Assembly (NCBI GenBank): GCA_934247935.1
Contig: CAKQKE010000001.1
Coordinates: 364,854 to 428,853 of the forward strand
Direction of reading: 5' to 3'
DNA: 64,000 nucleotides
DNA from: an uncultured Clostridia bacterium
GTDB lineage: Bacteria; Bacillota; Clostridia; Christensenellales; Borkfalkiaceae
Part shown: positions 17,774-27,914 of the stretch, one piece after another
Position numbering within the stretch: position 1 is the first letter of the stretch
Layout: every line of letters starts with the position of its first letter
The notes under the pieces: model-generated
Database searches by the model: none
Told to the model about the DNA's origin: nothing
What the model saw: the letters and a program-made list of their open reading frames with translations, nothing else
Program-made: the position numbers and the translations under genes

Positions 17774-18894
17774 TTGTTGTACATCACCTTATATAATTTT
17801 TTTACGCAATCGGTAAGTTTTTCAGACACAGTTTCACATTCTTCCACAGTCGTTTCGTACCCGAAACTTACCCTTATTACTCCGCTTAACACGTCGCTAT
17901 TATAGCCGCATGCGGAAATTATCCTCGAATAAGGATTTCTCGACGAACAAGCCGACCCCGTACCGATGATTATACCTTCGTCCTCGAGCATATGCTGTAT
18001 AACTTCGCCTTTGAGCCCTTTTGCCGACAAAGACAATATAAACGGAGACGAATTTTCGCCCGAAATGATTTTGATATAGTCCAAATCTAAATTTTGTTTA
18101 AATACTTTTTTACACTCTTCGGCGTTTTGATAATATTTTAAAACATTGTTTACCCTTTCTTGCACCGCTTCTTTAAAAACCATTATTCCGAAGACGTTTT
18201 CGGTTCCGCTTCTTAGTCCGTTTTCCTGACCGCCGCCGTAAATCAACGGATTTAAAACAAGAGTTTTCTTTTTAAACAACGCTCCGATTCCTTTAAGTGC
18301 GCCGATTTTGTGTGCGCTTACGCTGTATAAATCGATATTTTGGCAGGGTTTAAACGGAATTTTCATATATGCTTGCACTCCGTCGGAGTGAAACACCGTG
18401 TACCTGTTTTTCTCTTTTACCGCAGTGGAAATTGCATTTATATCATTGATTGCTCCCGTTTCGTTGTTTACGTGCACCACCGAAACAAGAGACGTCTTGT
18501 CGTCGACAAGAGATAACAGCGAGTCAACGTTTACGCTGCCGTCTTGATTTAATTTGGCATACCTTACGTCATAGCCGCGCTTTTTTAATTCTTCATAGCA
18601 TTTATAAACAGCCGAATGTTCGCCCTCGGTCGTGATTATATTCCCCTTTTTTGCAAAAGCAAATATAGCCGTGGTGTCAGCCTCCGAACCGCAGGAAGTA
18701 AAAATCAAATCATATCCCGACGGGCTGAACGACTTTAAAATTATGTTTCTGGCGTCTTCGATGTCTTTTTTTACCGTAATTCCGCCGCGATATAACGCCG
18801 AAGGATTGTAAAAATAATCTTTCGTATATTTTTCGGCGGCTGAAACTGCCTTTTGCAAAGGCTTTGTCGTTGCCGCATTATCGAGATAAATCAT
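17770..18894 (-). CDS. Cysteine desulfurase (NifS-like, partner of ThiI)
   Basis: A 374-residue class V aminotransferase-fold enzyme that removes sulfur from cysteine as a persulfide. The PLP lysine is K196 in SVSAHKIGALKG, and the catalytic cysteine sits in GTGSACSSRNPYSR near the C-terminus. N-terminal YLDNAATTKPL is characteristic. It overlaps thiI downstream and the membrane-protein gene upstream by 4 bp each. This NifS-ThiI pairing (as B. subtilis nifZ-thiI) points to sulfur supply for tRNA thiolation. Confidence 0.95.
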   Translation of the reverse strand: MIYLDNAATTKPLQKAVSAAEKYTKDYFYNPSALYRGGITVKKDIEDARNIILKSFSPSGYDLIFTSCGSEADTTAIFAFAKKGNIITTEGEHSAVYKCYEELKKRGYDVRYAKLNQDGSVNVDSLLSLVDDKTSLVSVVHVNNETGAINDINAISTAVKEKNRYTVFHSDGVQAYMKIPFKPCQNIDLYSVSAHKIGALKGIGALFKKKTLVLNPLIYGGGQENGLRSGTENVFGIMVFKEAVQERVNNVLKYYQNAEECKKVFKQNLDLDYIKIISGENSSPFILSLSAKGLKGEVIQHMLEDEGIIIGTGSACSSRNPYSRIISACGYNSDVLSGVIRVSFGYETTVEECETVSEKLTDCVKKLYKVMYNK

Positions 18895-19484
18895 TCAAAA
18901 TCCTCCGCTAAAACGGTTTTGCCCGTAAATCCGACTATATAAGACAAAAGCGTATCGCTGCACTCGAGTAAATACATAATTCTTCCTTCGGTTGAATTTA
19001 TTAGAATATACGCTTGATTTTCAATGTTTTTTTTGTCCGCAAAGCACTTAATCGTCTTTACCACACCGCCGCTCGATTGCATCGAATAAAAACCGTCGCT
19101 GTCGACACGACCGATTTTTATAATTTTTTTACAATCGATTTCGTCGATCCTTTTGCGCCTTGCGTTGTTGATTACCTTCGCGATATGCACGCTGCCCGAA
19201 ACGTAAATATAGTCGTAAGAATATATCATGCGTTTACTTAAAAACAATGCCAAAACCGCAAAACCGGTAAAGAAAATCGCAACTACTAAATAAAATATAA
19301 AAAATGCGTTTTCTTGTTTTGTCGCACCGCTACCCGTTGCGGCTTTTTGCGATGCGGCAACTATATAACACAGCAACGCAGCAGCCAAAAATATCACGAA
19401 AAACACAAAAAGTTGAATTTTTAATACTCTGTGCTTTTTACTGTTTTCGGTAGAAACGCTTTCTTCATAATAGTTATCATTCAT
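18891..19484 (-). CDS. Hypothetical two-helix membrane protein
   Basis: A 197-residue protein of no family I recognise. Two hydrophobic segments lie at about residues 24-48 and 72-96, separated by a short polar loop (SQKAATGSGATKQEN). The rest is a cytoplasmic domain of about 95 residues (YIYVSGSVHIAKVINNARRKRIDEIDCKKIIKIG and on). The layout resembles the small PH-like-domain membrane proteins of Clostridia, which is a guess. Its stop overlaps the cysteine desulfurase start by 4 bp, so it is translated with the tRNA-thiolation genes. Confidence 0.7.
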   Translation of the reverse strand: MNDNYYEESVSTENSKKHRVLKIQLFVFFVIFLAAALLCYIVAASQKAATGSGATKQENAFFIFYLVVAIFFTGFAVLALFLSKRMIYSYDYIYVSGSVHIAKVINNARRKRIDEIDCKKIIKIGRVDSDGFYSMQSSGGVVKTIKCFADKKNIENQAYILINSTEGRIMYLLECSDTLLSYIVGFTGKTVLAEDFE

Positions 19485-19541
19485 ATAAATCCCTCGATTT
19501 TATCGTATTTTTTGTAAATCGCAATTTTTTTAAATATGCTG

Positions 19542-21914
19542 TTATTTCAATTTCACGAAAGTAACCCCGTTTTCGCCCTCGCCGTAAACGCCGAAACGAA
19601 ATTCTTTTACAAACGGGCATTTGCGCAAATATTCGTGTATGGCTTTGCTTAAAATTTTCATACCTTTTCCGTGAATGATTTTCACTTCTTCCAGATTTTT
19701 CATAAGGGCTTTGTCTAAAAACAATTTCACTTCTCTTATCGCGTCATCCTGAGTGAGCCCCACGACGTTTATTTCCCTTTCGACCGCCGTGTTCAAATCT
19801 GTTTCGTAATGGATTTTCATTTTTTCTTTCGGTTTTGGGGTCATGCTTGCTTTTGGATAAAAAAGCGTTGAAAATTTAGCATTATACCTTAAATTGTCGC
19901 AAATTACTTCGCACTCTTTCTTTTTCGGATTAATTCGCGTTACTTCGCCGACCGACCCGAACGTAGACGAATAAACCTTCATGCCGATTTTAAGTTTGTT
20001 TTCTTCAATCGGTTTCAATTTATCGTAATCGACGGGCTCTTCGTCGTCGGCGTACTTCGTGTCTGCGATTTTGTTTTTAAGCGTACTCGCCTCTATCACG
20101 TCTTGTATGCCCACTTCTTGCTTTTTAAGTATGGCTTTTATCTGAGTCAGAAGTTCTTCCGCTTCTTCCTCTTTTTCGTTTACTATACGCCTGCTTTCGA
20201 TTTTCGCTTTTGTCATGAATTTCGCCTTATCGTCCTCGAATTTCTTTCTGTCGGCGATAAGCGATCTATACTCTTCTTCGAGTTTTGTCTTTAATTTTTC
20301 GACTTCCAACCGTTCTTCTTCGGCATAAGTCCTTGATTTTTCCGCTTCTTTAAGCACGTTTTCAAACGAAACTTTGCTTTCGTCTAAAAAACTTACAGCC
20401 ATATCCGTAATTTCTTGCGAAATACCGAGCCTTTTTGCTATTTCGATGGCGTTTGAACTGCCGGGCGTACCTATATTTATTTTATATTTAGGCGCGTAAG
20501 TTTGCGGGTCGAAATCCATCGATGCATTGATTATCCCGTCGGTCGTGTAGGCGTATTCTTTTAAATCGGAATAGTGTGTGGTGATTATACCAAAACTGTT
20601 TTTATTCATTAAATGGCAAATTACCGCACGAGCAAGCGCGCTTCCTTCTTCGGGGTCAGTACCCGCGCCGATTTCGTCGATAAGAACCAGACTGCCGCCG
20701 TTTACGTTTTGAGTGATTTCGATTATATTTTTAATATGAGACGAAAACGTGGACAAACTGTTTTCAATACTTTGTTCGTCACCGATATCGCAAAATACGT
20801 CGTCAAATATAGACAATTGACAGTCATCCGCCGCTGGAACGTACATTCCGCTCATAGCCATAAGCGTAAAAAGCCCCACAAGTTTAAGCGTTACGGTTTT
20901 ACCTCCCGTGTTGGGTCCTGAAATAAGCAAATATTTATAATTTTTACCGAGCGAAATATTGACAGGCACGACTTTATTAGGGTCGATAAGCGGGTGTCTG
21001 CCTGAAATAATGTCGATATTGCCCGTCGTGTTTAAATTGGGCTTGCGCGATTTCGTCTTATAAGCGTAAGTCGCTTTTGCAAAATTTAAATCGAGTTCCG
21101 AAACGCACTGCAAATTTACCTTTAATTTGTCGGCAATAAGCCCCACAGAATGAGACAAATCGGACAAAATCGCCTCAACTTCCGCTTGTTCGGCTATAGT
21201 GACCGACCTCAATTCATTGTTTAATTCCAAAATCTCAATCGGTTCTATAAAGACCGTCGAGCCGCTCGCCGATTGGTCGTGAACAAGTCCTTTTACTCTG
21301 CTTTTATATTCGGCTTTTACCGGAATAACGTATCTGTCTTGCCTTATCGTAATGATATTGTCGCGCAAATAATCGTTGTTTCCGCTGCGAATATAGTCGG
21401 ACAACCTCTCTCTTATTTTTGCGTTTATGTTTTTGATGCTTTTGCGCAACTGATAAAGTTTTTCCGAGGCATTGTCAGCCATTTGCTCTTCGGACAAAAT
21501 CTTTTCGTAAATGCTGTTTTCAAGGTATTGGTCGGCAAAAATGCCGCTCGCGACGTTTTTAAGCAAAACGATTTCTTCGTCGTTTATCGATAAGACGCTG
21601 TTTTTAACGTGCCTTGACGAGCGTAAAAGACGCATTACTCTCAATAATTCGCCCATAGAAAGCGACGAGCCCATTTGCGCTCTGTCGAGTTCGTCGGTAA
21701 TTTCGTCGAAAAACTCGATATTTCCGACCGTGTAATTATAAAGCAATTTATAGGCTTCGGTCGTTTTGTTTTGCATTTCGACGACTTCGGCAAAATCGCT
21801 GCTCGGCTGCATTTCGTCAATGGCGTTTTTAGTGCAATACAGCGTCGCAAATTGCTTTAATTTATCTCTGATTTTGTTGTATTCAAGTGTGTTTAATACT
21901 CTATCGGATATCAT
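19542..21914 (-). CDS. mutS2: Endonuclease MutS2
   Basis: A 790-residue MutS homologue of full length. The core and lever region is followed by the ATPase domain: Walker A SGPNTGGKTVTLK (about residue 336), Walker B LVLIDEIGAGTDPEEGSAL and the ITTHYSDLK loop. A coiled coil lies at about residues 520-620. The C-terminal Smr nuclease domain contains LTQDDAIREVKLFLD and KIIHGKGMKILSKAIHEYL. MutS2 limits recombination and in Bacillota also acts on collided ribosomes. Its gene overlaps the U32 gene by 4 bp. Confidence 0.97.
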   Translation of the reverse strand: MISDRVLNTLEYNKIRDKLKQFATLYCTKNAIDEMQPSSDFAEVVEMQNKTTEAYKLLYNYTVGNIEFFDEITDELDRAQMGSSLSMGELLRVMRLLRSSRHVKNSVLSINDEEIVLLKNVASGIFADQYLENSIYEKILSEEQMADNASEKLYQLRKSIKNINAKIRERLSDYIRSGNNDYLRDNIITIRQDRYVIPVKAEYKSRVKGLVHDQSASGSTVFIEPIEILELNNELRSVTIAEQAEVEAILSDLSHSVGLIADKLKVNLQCVSELDLNFAKATYAYKTKSRKPNLNTTGNIDIISGRHPLIDPNKVVPVNISLGKNYKYLLISGPNTGGKTVTLKLVGLFTLMAMSGMYVPAADDCQLSIFDDVFCDIGDEQSIENSLSTFSSHIKNIIEITQNVNGGSLVLIDEIGAGTDPEEGSALARAVICHLMNKNSFGIITTHYSDLKEYAYTTDGIINASMDFDPQTYAPKYKINIGTPGSSNAIEIAKRLGISQEITDMAVSFLDESKVSFENVLKEAEKSRTYAEEERLEVEKLKTKLEEEYRSLIADRKKFEDDKAKFMTKAKIESRRIVNEKEEEAEELLTQIKAILKKQEVGIQDVIEASTLKNKIADTKYADDEEPVDYDKLKPIEENKLKIGMKVYSSTFGSVGEVTRINPKKKECEVICDNLRYNAKFSTLFYPKASMTPKPKEKMKIHYETDLNTAVEREINVVGLTQDDAIREVKLFLDKALMKNLEEVKIIHGKGMKILSKAIHEYLRKCPFVKEFRFGVYGEGENGVTFVKLK

Positions 21915-24148
21915 TTTATACCTCTTGTCAAATTACCTCCGGTATAGTTTTTTATAATATTTTTTAATTTTTCCGTATTGTTTACGGCGTTTAAAATTTG
22001 CAAAATTTTGTTTTCGTCGTATAAAACGAAATTATAAATTAGTCTACTTTGATTGTCGTTTCCGCTTGCGTAAACCAAGTCGTTGCAGTTGTAAACTTTA
22101 AACCGACAAGTCGAAAGTTTGTACCTGCGCACGATAAATACTCTGCCGTCTTCGTCTTTAAGCGTATAAACGTCTCCTCTTTTACAGTCCGTGCATTTCC
22201 TTTTAAACGGACAATATATCAAATCCATTAAAGTGATATTTCCCAATGAAAACATTGCGCCCCGCCTGTCGATTTGTTTAATTTCACTGTAAGACAGTTC
22301 TTTCGAGTATGCATATTTATAACACTTTTCTGAAATAAAGTCGCAATCCACTTTATTAAAAAGATTAAATCCCGTGCCCGCATACAAAAGCAAATTATGT
22401 TTTTTGCATAAATTAATTGCGTAATTGCCGTCGCAATAAACTCCGTCAAAATACTTAAATTTATCCTTTACAATCTCTTCATCCTCATCGCAAAAGTATG
22501 CGGGAAGATATAAAAACTTTTTTGCGACGATATTTTTACTGTCTTTATAAAACTTTAAAAATTCTTCTTCGCTTTTATAACTAAACGGGAAGAAAATCAA
22601 GTCTTTAATATTTTCGGAATAGTTTTTTAAAAAGCCGAAATCGCTTGCGATAATTGAAACACCATTATCGGATTTACTTTCCGCATTTTTATAAAACGTT
22701 TCATAATTTGCGATATTATCGTTGATTTTGCAATGTTTTTTATTTTTTGTCAACTCATTGTAAACTTGCAAATACAACATTGAGCGCGCTTTGTTTAATG
22801 CCGATTTAAGCACGAATACATTGCCGGAAATGTTGATATTTACCTTTATATCGAAAGGATATTTATCGGTTTTTAATAAGTTGTTTTTGATTTCGTCTAT
22901 CGTCGTAGCGCACTTTTCAGCCTTTTGCACGATAAAATCACTCTGTATTTTTATTCCGTCCGACTCGAGCGTAATAGGTTTACCCTCGGCTATATCGCAG
23001 TGCACTTCAAGCGGTTTCAGTCTTTTATAAGACAACGCCCGCTCTACCGTTTTCACGTCTTTGGTGATATAAAGTTTATCTCCTTTTTTTATATCGCCCT
23101 TATACACAGTCGTGATTTTTCCGTTAAAATTCAAGCACGTCGCACTACCCACTTCTATTCCGTCTCTTATGATTTTAAATGCGTCGCCGACGTTGAACGG
23201 CTTTGTGAAAATTTCGGTTTTATTAAATTTATCGATATCGCAAACGCACTTTCCCAAATGGTTCTGTACTTTATCGGAAATTATATTTTTATCTAAACCG
23301 AACGTATAACCTGACGTGTAATTGCCCCTGTTATAAATTTTGGTTAAATCGTCAAATTCTTTTTCCGCAGGCAAGCCGTCGATAATTTTCCTATACGCCC
23401 TTGTTGCCGTCGCGACGTATTCGACGCTTCGCATTCTTCCTTCGATTTTAAAACTTTTGACGCCCGCTTCTGTCAAATCTTTAATTTTGTCTTTGAGTTT
23501 TAAGTCGGAAAGCGAAAGACTGTACGCCTGCCCGCAAGAAAAACCTTCTCCCGAGTAAGCATATTTTTGCCTGCAAGGCTGTTTACATCTTCCTCTATTG
23601 CCGCTGTTTCCGCCCACAAAACTACTCATATAGCATTGTCCCGAAAACGACGTACACATTGCTCCGTGAACAAACACTTCGGTGTCGCACATTTTTGCAA
23701 TTTCTTTTATTTCGTCGATTTTAGTTTCACGCGCTAAAACAACCCTTTTAAAATTGTTTTCAATGGCAAATTTCGCCCCGTACACGTTATTGATACCCGC
23801 TTGGGTGGACAAATGCAACTCTATATCGCCAAAATTTTGTTTTAACATATTGCCAAACGCGATATCTTGAATGATAAACGCGTCCACACCGAGTAAATAT
23901 GCCCTTTTCACAACGTCGAAATATCTCGAAATTTCTTCGTCCTTAATCAACGTATTTACGGCAACGTATACTTTTACTCCGAACAATCTTGCATAGCGCA
24001 AATATTCGTCCAAACTATCAAGCGTAAAGTTTTCCGCATTTTTGCGCGCGGAAAACTCGTCAAGCCCGATATATATCGCATCCGCACCGTTGTTTATTGC
24101 GGCGTAAAAACACTCCGCATTTCCTGCGGGCGACAATAATTCTACCAT
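21911..24148 (-). CDS. Peptidase U32 family protein (RlhA/TrhP-like)
   Basis: A 745-residue protein. The N-terminal U32 domain starts ELLSPAGNAECFYAAINNGADAIYIG and holds the family signature EVFVHGAMCTSFSGQCYMSSFVGGNSGNRGRCKQPCR at about residues 158-195, in which the cysteines may bind an Fe-S cluster. A long C-terminal extension has further cysteines (YCPFKRKCTDCKRG). U32 proteins of this kind hydroxylate tRNA or rRNA. The ATG at 24148 was chosen over a TTG at 24166 because it matches the family start. It lies between pheT and mutS2 in the T-box operon. Confidence 0.9.
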   Translation of the reverse strand: MVELLSPAGNAECFYAAINNGADAIYIGLDEFSARKNAENFTLDSLDEYLRYARLFGVKVYVAVNTLIKDEEISRYFDVVKRAYLLGVDAFIIQDIAFGNMLKQNFGDIELHLSTQAGINNVYGAKFAIENNFKRVVLARETKIDEIKEIAKMCDTEVFVHGAMCTSFSGQCYMSSFVGGNSGNRGRCKQPCRQKYAYSGEGFSCGQAYSLSLSDLKLKDKIKDLTEAGVKSFKIEGRMRSVEYVATATRAYRKIIDGLPAEKEFDDLTKIYNRGNYTSGYTFGLDKNIISDKVQNHLGKCVCDIDKFNKTEIFTKPFNVGDAFKIIRDGIEVGSATCLNFNGKITTVYKGDIKKGDKLYITKDVKTVERALSYKRLKPLEVHCDIAEGKPITLESDGIKIQSDFIVQKAEKCATTIDEIKNNLLKTDKYPFDIKVNINISGNVFVLKSALNKARSMLYLQVYNELTKNKKHCKINDNIANYETFYKNAESKSDNGVSIIASDFGFLKNYSENIKDLIFFPFSYKSEEEFLKFYKDSKNIVAKKFLYLPAYFCDEDEEIVKDKFKYFDGVYCDGNYAINLCKKHNLLLYAGTGFNLFNKVDCDFISEKCYKYAYSKELSYSEIKQIDRRGAMFSLGNITLMDLIYCPFKRKCTDCKRGDVYTLKDEDGRVFIVRRYKLSTCRFKVYNCNDLVYASGNDNQSRLIYNFVLYDENKILQILNAVNNTEKLKNIIKNYTGGNLTRGIK

Positions 24149-24167
24149 TACTTTAAACCAACTCAAA

Positions 24168-26564
24168 TCAGCGGAGTTGAACGCCTATTTGTTTGAGGTT
24201 GTTGAGTATTTTACCAACGTAGCCGTCTACTTCTTCAACGCTTAAAGTTCTGTCAAGCGCAGTAAACGTAAGACGATAAGCCATACTCTTTTTACCTTCT
24301 TCGATTCCTTCGCCTCTGTATACGTCGAAAAGTTCTACACTGACAAGCGATTTGTTCGCTCTCGCTTTAATCGCATCGATGACTTCGGCGTTTGTTATTT
24401 CCTCGTCCATTACAAGCGCGAGATCTCTCTCTACCGACGGATATTTTGCAATCGCCTTAAAGAAAGTCTTTCCGCTTGCATAAGTAATAAGTTTGTCGTA
24501 ATTAAGTTCGGCGACGTATACCTTTTTGTCTAAATCGATTTTTTTAGCAACTATGGGCGAAAGTTGACCTATATAGCCGATGCAGGTTCCGTCAACCATA
24601 ATATCAGCCCCTCTTGTCGGATGAAGATATTTTCTTTCGCTTCTGACGTAATCCACCCTTGAATTGACGTGTAAAATATCAAACAAACCTTCGATTACGC
24701 CTTTAAGAGTAAAGAAATCTTCGTCTTCTCCGAAAACGCCCAACGACAAATAAAGTTTTTCTTCGGGGAGTTCTTCAAGAGGAAGAGTTTTCGGACGATA
24801 AGTTTTTGCAAGTTCAAAAAGTCTGCCGTCGAGATTCTTTTTGTTGAGATTTCTTTGTATTGTATATACAAGTGACGGCATCAGAGTCGTCCTCATAACG
24901 CTCATATCTTCGCCCAAAGGATTGACGAGTTTAATTGTTTTTTTACTTTCTTCGTCGGTCAAGTCGAAAATTTCGCTCTCTTTATCCGAAACGAACGAAT
25001 AAGTGATTATTTCGTTAAAGCCGTTGTCGCAAAGATATTCTTTGGCTTTTTCATCTTTAAGTTGTCTTTCGTTAAATCCGCCGAGCGTAATTTGAGCGTT
25101 GTTGAAAAGCGTGCAATTGATATGGTCGTAGCCGTAAATACGTATCACTTCTTCGGCAAAATCGGGGTAATCTTCGATATCTTCTCTGTATTCAGGTACG
25201 GTAACCGTCAATTCGTCGCCGTTTAACACGCACCCGAAATCGAGTCCTTTCAAAATTTCCACGATTTTATCTGCAGGGACTTCGATTCCCAAAAGTCCGT
25301 TGATTTTGGAAATCGCGGTTTTAATTACCTTTTTGTCCGCGCTTTCGCTTAAAATGTCTATATCGCCCTTTGCCACGTCGCCCGCGGCTAAAGTGTAAAT
25401 CAAATTCAACGCTCTGTTAAGTCCGAGTTGGGTCGTATAAATATCTACACCTTTTTCATAACGCGCCGACGAATCCGACCTTTTGCCGAGTCTTCTCGAC
25501 GATTTACGTATATTATCTCTTTTAAACTTAGCACACTCGAATACAAGTTGAGTCGTATTGTCGTTTATTCCGCTGTTAAGTCCACCCATAATTCCCGCAA
25601 GCGCAACGGGTTTATCGCTGTCGCATATCACAAGTACGTCGCTATCGAGCGTGAACTCTTTTTCGTCAAGAGTGGTGATTTTTTCACCGTCTTTCGCCCT
25701 CCTTACAACGATTTTATGAGAATCGAGCAAGTTGTAATCGAATGCGTGCATAGGTTGACCTATCTCGAGTAAAATATAGTTCGTGATATCGACTATATTG
25801 TTTATCGCCCTTATTCCGCACAAAGCAAGTCTTTTTTGCATCCACTTCGGCGACGGTTTAAGGCGAATATTATCGACGAAATGCGCCATATATCTTGGGC
25901 ATAATTCTTTATCTTGCACTTCAACCGCGATTTTTTCGCTTGTCGTCTGAGCCGAAGCGACGTAATCGGTCGCAGGCATTTTTAATGGACGATTAAGCAC
26001 TGCGGAAAGTTCTCTTGCTATACCTAAAATGCTTTGGCAGTCCGGTCTGTTTGAAGTAACGGAAATATCGAAAACAGTGTCTTTTACGCCGAGCAAATCG
26101 ACAACTTCTTCACCGAGCGGAAAATCGTCGTGGAATACAAGCACTCCGTCAAAAGACGCGCCGTCATAATATTCTTCGGTTATACCTATTTCTTCTCCGC
26201 CGCAGAACATGCCCGCCGACGGAACTCCGCGCAAGTTGCCCGGCTTGATTTTAGTACCGTCCGCAAGAATCGCTCCGTCCAAAGATACGGGCACTTTATC
26301 GCCTGCTTTAATATTTTTTGCGTTTGTAACTATTTGTAATTTACCGTATTTTCCCGCGTCAATCTGACAAACCGAAAGTTTGTCGGCGTTGGGATGTTGC
26401 GCAATTTCGAGTATCTGACAAACGACTATTTTGTTTACGTCTTTATTTACTTCTATTACTTCTTCTACCTCGAATCCGCATGAAAAGAGTTTATTTTTTA
26501 AATCTTCGGTCGATATATCCGAAATTTCCACGTATTCGTTTAACCATTTAAGCGGTGCTTTCAT
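24168..26564 (-). CDS. pheT: Phenylalanyl-tRNA synthetase beta subunit
   Basis: A 798-residue beta chain of the (alpha-beta)2 enzyme that charges tRNA-Phe. It starts MKAPLKWLNEYV. The tRNA-binding EMAP-like domain lies at about residues 40-150 and the B3/B4 editing domain at 200-380 (GEKITTLDEKEFTLDSDVLVICD). B5, the inactive synthetase core and a C-terminal anticodon-binding domain (KYPSVERDLALVMDEEI) follow. The ribosome binding site is GGAGG. It is 16 bp from pheS. Confidence 0.97.
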   Translation of the reverse strand: MKAPLKWLNEYVEISDISTEDLKNKLFSCGFEVEEVIEVNKDVNKIVVCQILEIAQHPNADKLSVCQIDAGKYGKLQIVTNAKNIKAGDKVPVSLDGAILADGTKIKPGNLRGVPSAGMFCGGEEIGITEEYYDGASFDGVLVFHDDFPLGEEVVDLLGVKDTVFDISVTSNRPDCQSILGIARELSAVLNRPLKMPATDYVASAQTTSEKIAVEVQDKELCPRYMAHFVDNIRLKPSPKWMQKRLALCGIRAINNIVDITNYILLEIGQPMHAFDYNLLDSHKIVVRRAKDGEKITTLDEKEFTLDSDVLVICDSDKPVALAGIMGGLNSGINDNTTQLVFECAKFKRDNIRKSSRRLGKRSDSSARYEKGVDIYTTQLGLNRALNLIYTLAAGDVAKGDIDILSESADKKVIKTAISKINGLLGIEVPADKIVEILKGLDFGCVLNGDELTVTVPEYREDIEDYPDFAEEVIRIYGYDHINCTLFNNAQITLGGFNERQLKDEKAKEYLCDNGFNEIITYSFVSDKESEIFDLTDEESKKTIKLVNPLGEDMSVMRTTLMPSLVYTIQRNLNKKNLDGRLFELAKTYRPKTLPLEELPEEKLYLSLGVFGEDEDFFTLKGVIEGLFDILHVNSRVDYVRSERKYLHPTRGADIMVDGTCIGYIGQLSPIVAKKIDLDKKVYVAELNYDKLITYASGKTFFKAIAKYPSVERDLALVMDEEITNAEVIDAIKARANKSLVSVELFDVYRGEGIEEGKKSMAYRLTFTALDRTLSVEEVDGYVGKILNNLKQIGVQLR

Positions 26565-26580
26565 TTTTTTCGTCCTCCTG

Positions 26581-27603
26581 TTATTTAAACTCTTTTAAAA
26601 ATCTTATATCGTTATCGAAGAAATAGCGTATATCGGGTATGCCGTATTTAAGCATCGCAATTCTTTCAAGACCGATACCGAATGCAAACCCCGTGTATTC
26701 GTCGGGATCGATGCCGCAATTTTTAAACACTTGTCTGTTTACCATACCCGCGCCGAGCACTTCTATCCAGCCCGTGCCTTTGCATAAAGGACAACCTTTG
26801 CCGCCGCACTCGAAACAACTTACGTCTACTTCGACACTGGGCTCGGTAAAGGGGAAATACGAAGGACGAAGTCTCGTCTTTACGTCGCTCGACTTAAATA
26901 TTTTCTTTAAAAATTCTTCAAGCATACCTTTTAAATCGCATAAAGTAAGTCCCTTATCGACTACAAGCCCCTCCATTTGGTGGAACATCGGCGAATGAGT
27001 TGCGTCGCTGTCGCTGCGGTAAACTCTGCCCGGTCCTAAGATTTTAAGCGGAGGCTTTTTCTCTTCCATTACCCTTGCCTGACCGCTGGAAGTTTGCGTC
27101 CTTAACAAGATATTGTCCGTAATGTAAAACGTATCCTGCATATCTCTCGCGGGGTGGTCTTCGGGTATGTTGAGTTGTTTAAAGTTGTAAAAATCAAGTT
27201 CGATTTCGGGTCCTTCGTAAATCTCGAAACCCATACCCGCAAAAGCGTTTATGATATCGTTTTTTACCAAAGTAACGGGGTGCAAATTGCCCGTTTGCGG
27301 CTTTTTACCGGGAAGCGTAACGTCTATCGCTTCTTTTTTAAAACTTGCTTTAAGAGCCTCTTCTTTAAATTTAGCGTCAAGTGCCGAGATGAAGTTTTCA
27401 ACTTCGCCTCTCAAATCGTTGACAAGTTTTCCCGCCATAGGTCTGTCTTCGGGCCTAATGTCCTTCATTCCCTTTAAAAGACCCGTAATAAGTCCGCTTT
27501 TGCCGAGATACTTGATTTTCAATTCCGCAAGAGTGTTTATCGCAGTGATTTTATCGCACTCTTCTTGCAACTGCTTCCTGAGTTCTTCAATTTTTTCCTT
27601 CAT
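26581..27603 (-). CDS. pheS: Phenylalanyl-tRNA synthetase alpha subunit
   Basis: A 340-residue catalytic chain. An N-terminal coiled coil is followed by the class II core: motif 2 at LLRTQTSSGQARVME and RVYRSDSDATHSPMFHQMEGLVVD, and motif 3 at GFAFGIGLERIAMLKYGIPDIR. Longer in-frame ORF sequence upstream runs into the T-box leader and is not coding. The ATG at 27603 has a good ribosome binding site (AAGGAG) just after the leader terminator. Expression is expected to rise when tRNA-Phe is uncharged. Confidence 0.97.
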   Translation of the reverse strand: MKEKIEELRKQLQEECDKITAINTLAELKIKYLGKSGLITGLLKGMKDIRPEDRPMAGKLVNDLRGEVENFISALDAKFKEEALKASFKKEAIDVTLPGKKPQTGNLHPVTLVKNDIINAFAGMGFEIYEGPEIELDFYNFKQLNIPEDHPARDMQDTFYITDNILLRTQTSSGQARVMEEKKPPLKILGPGRVYRSDSDATHSPMFHQMEGLVVDKGLTLCDLKGMLEEFLKKIFKSSDVKTRLRPSYFPFTEPSVEVDVSCFECGGKGCPLCKGTGWIEVLGAGMVNRQVFKNCGIDPDEYTGFAFGIGLERIAMLKYGIPDIRYFFDNDIRFLKEFK

Positions 27604-27908
27604 GTTTTTCTCCTTAAAACGACATAAAAACTGCCCTATGCGCTTTTGCATAGGGCGTAAAACTACGCTGTACCACCTATTTTCGTCTGAAAACAGACCT
27701 CGTTTAATGTTATTACGGAACAACCGTTGCCGCCTACTGAAAATCAACCGCAAATTTTCTTTTCAGAAAAGAAATAACCACGCCGATTGCGTTCGGGACA
27801 CAACTCCGAAGTGAATACCGTTTATAAATTACAGCGGACCTTTCAGCCGCGAATCCGCCTCTCTTGGTAACGACAAAACGTCTGTCTTCATCATAGTTTT
27901 TATAAATT
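27604..27908 (-). ncRNA. T-box leader, probably Phe-specific
   Basis: On the minus strand the conserved T-box AGGTGGTACAGCG lies at 27678-27666. It is followed by the terminator GCCCTATGC / GCATAGGGC with a T run. The UGGU of the T-box can pair with the ACCA end of tRNA-Phe, whose gene in this window has discriminator A. A stem I-like region with an AGAGA element lies upstream, and two UUC triplets (near 27806 and 27812) are candidate specifier codons for the GAA anticodon. The downstream gene is pheS, which supports Phe sensing. Confidence 0.9.
27632..27655 (-). terminator. T-box regulatory terminator before pheS
   Basis: Minus strand GCCCTATGC AAAAGC GCATAGGGC followed by AGTTTTT. It competes with the T-box antiterminator. 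Confidence 0.8.
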
Positions 27909-27914
27909 AATATT

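Noticed and set aside
27604..27753. N-terminal extension of PheS from 27753
   Set aside because: The extra codons lie in the T-box leader and its terminator. The ATG at 27603 has a proper ribosome binding site and the normal N-terminus.
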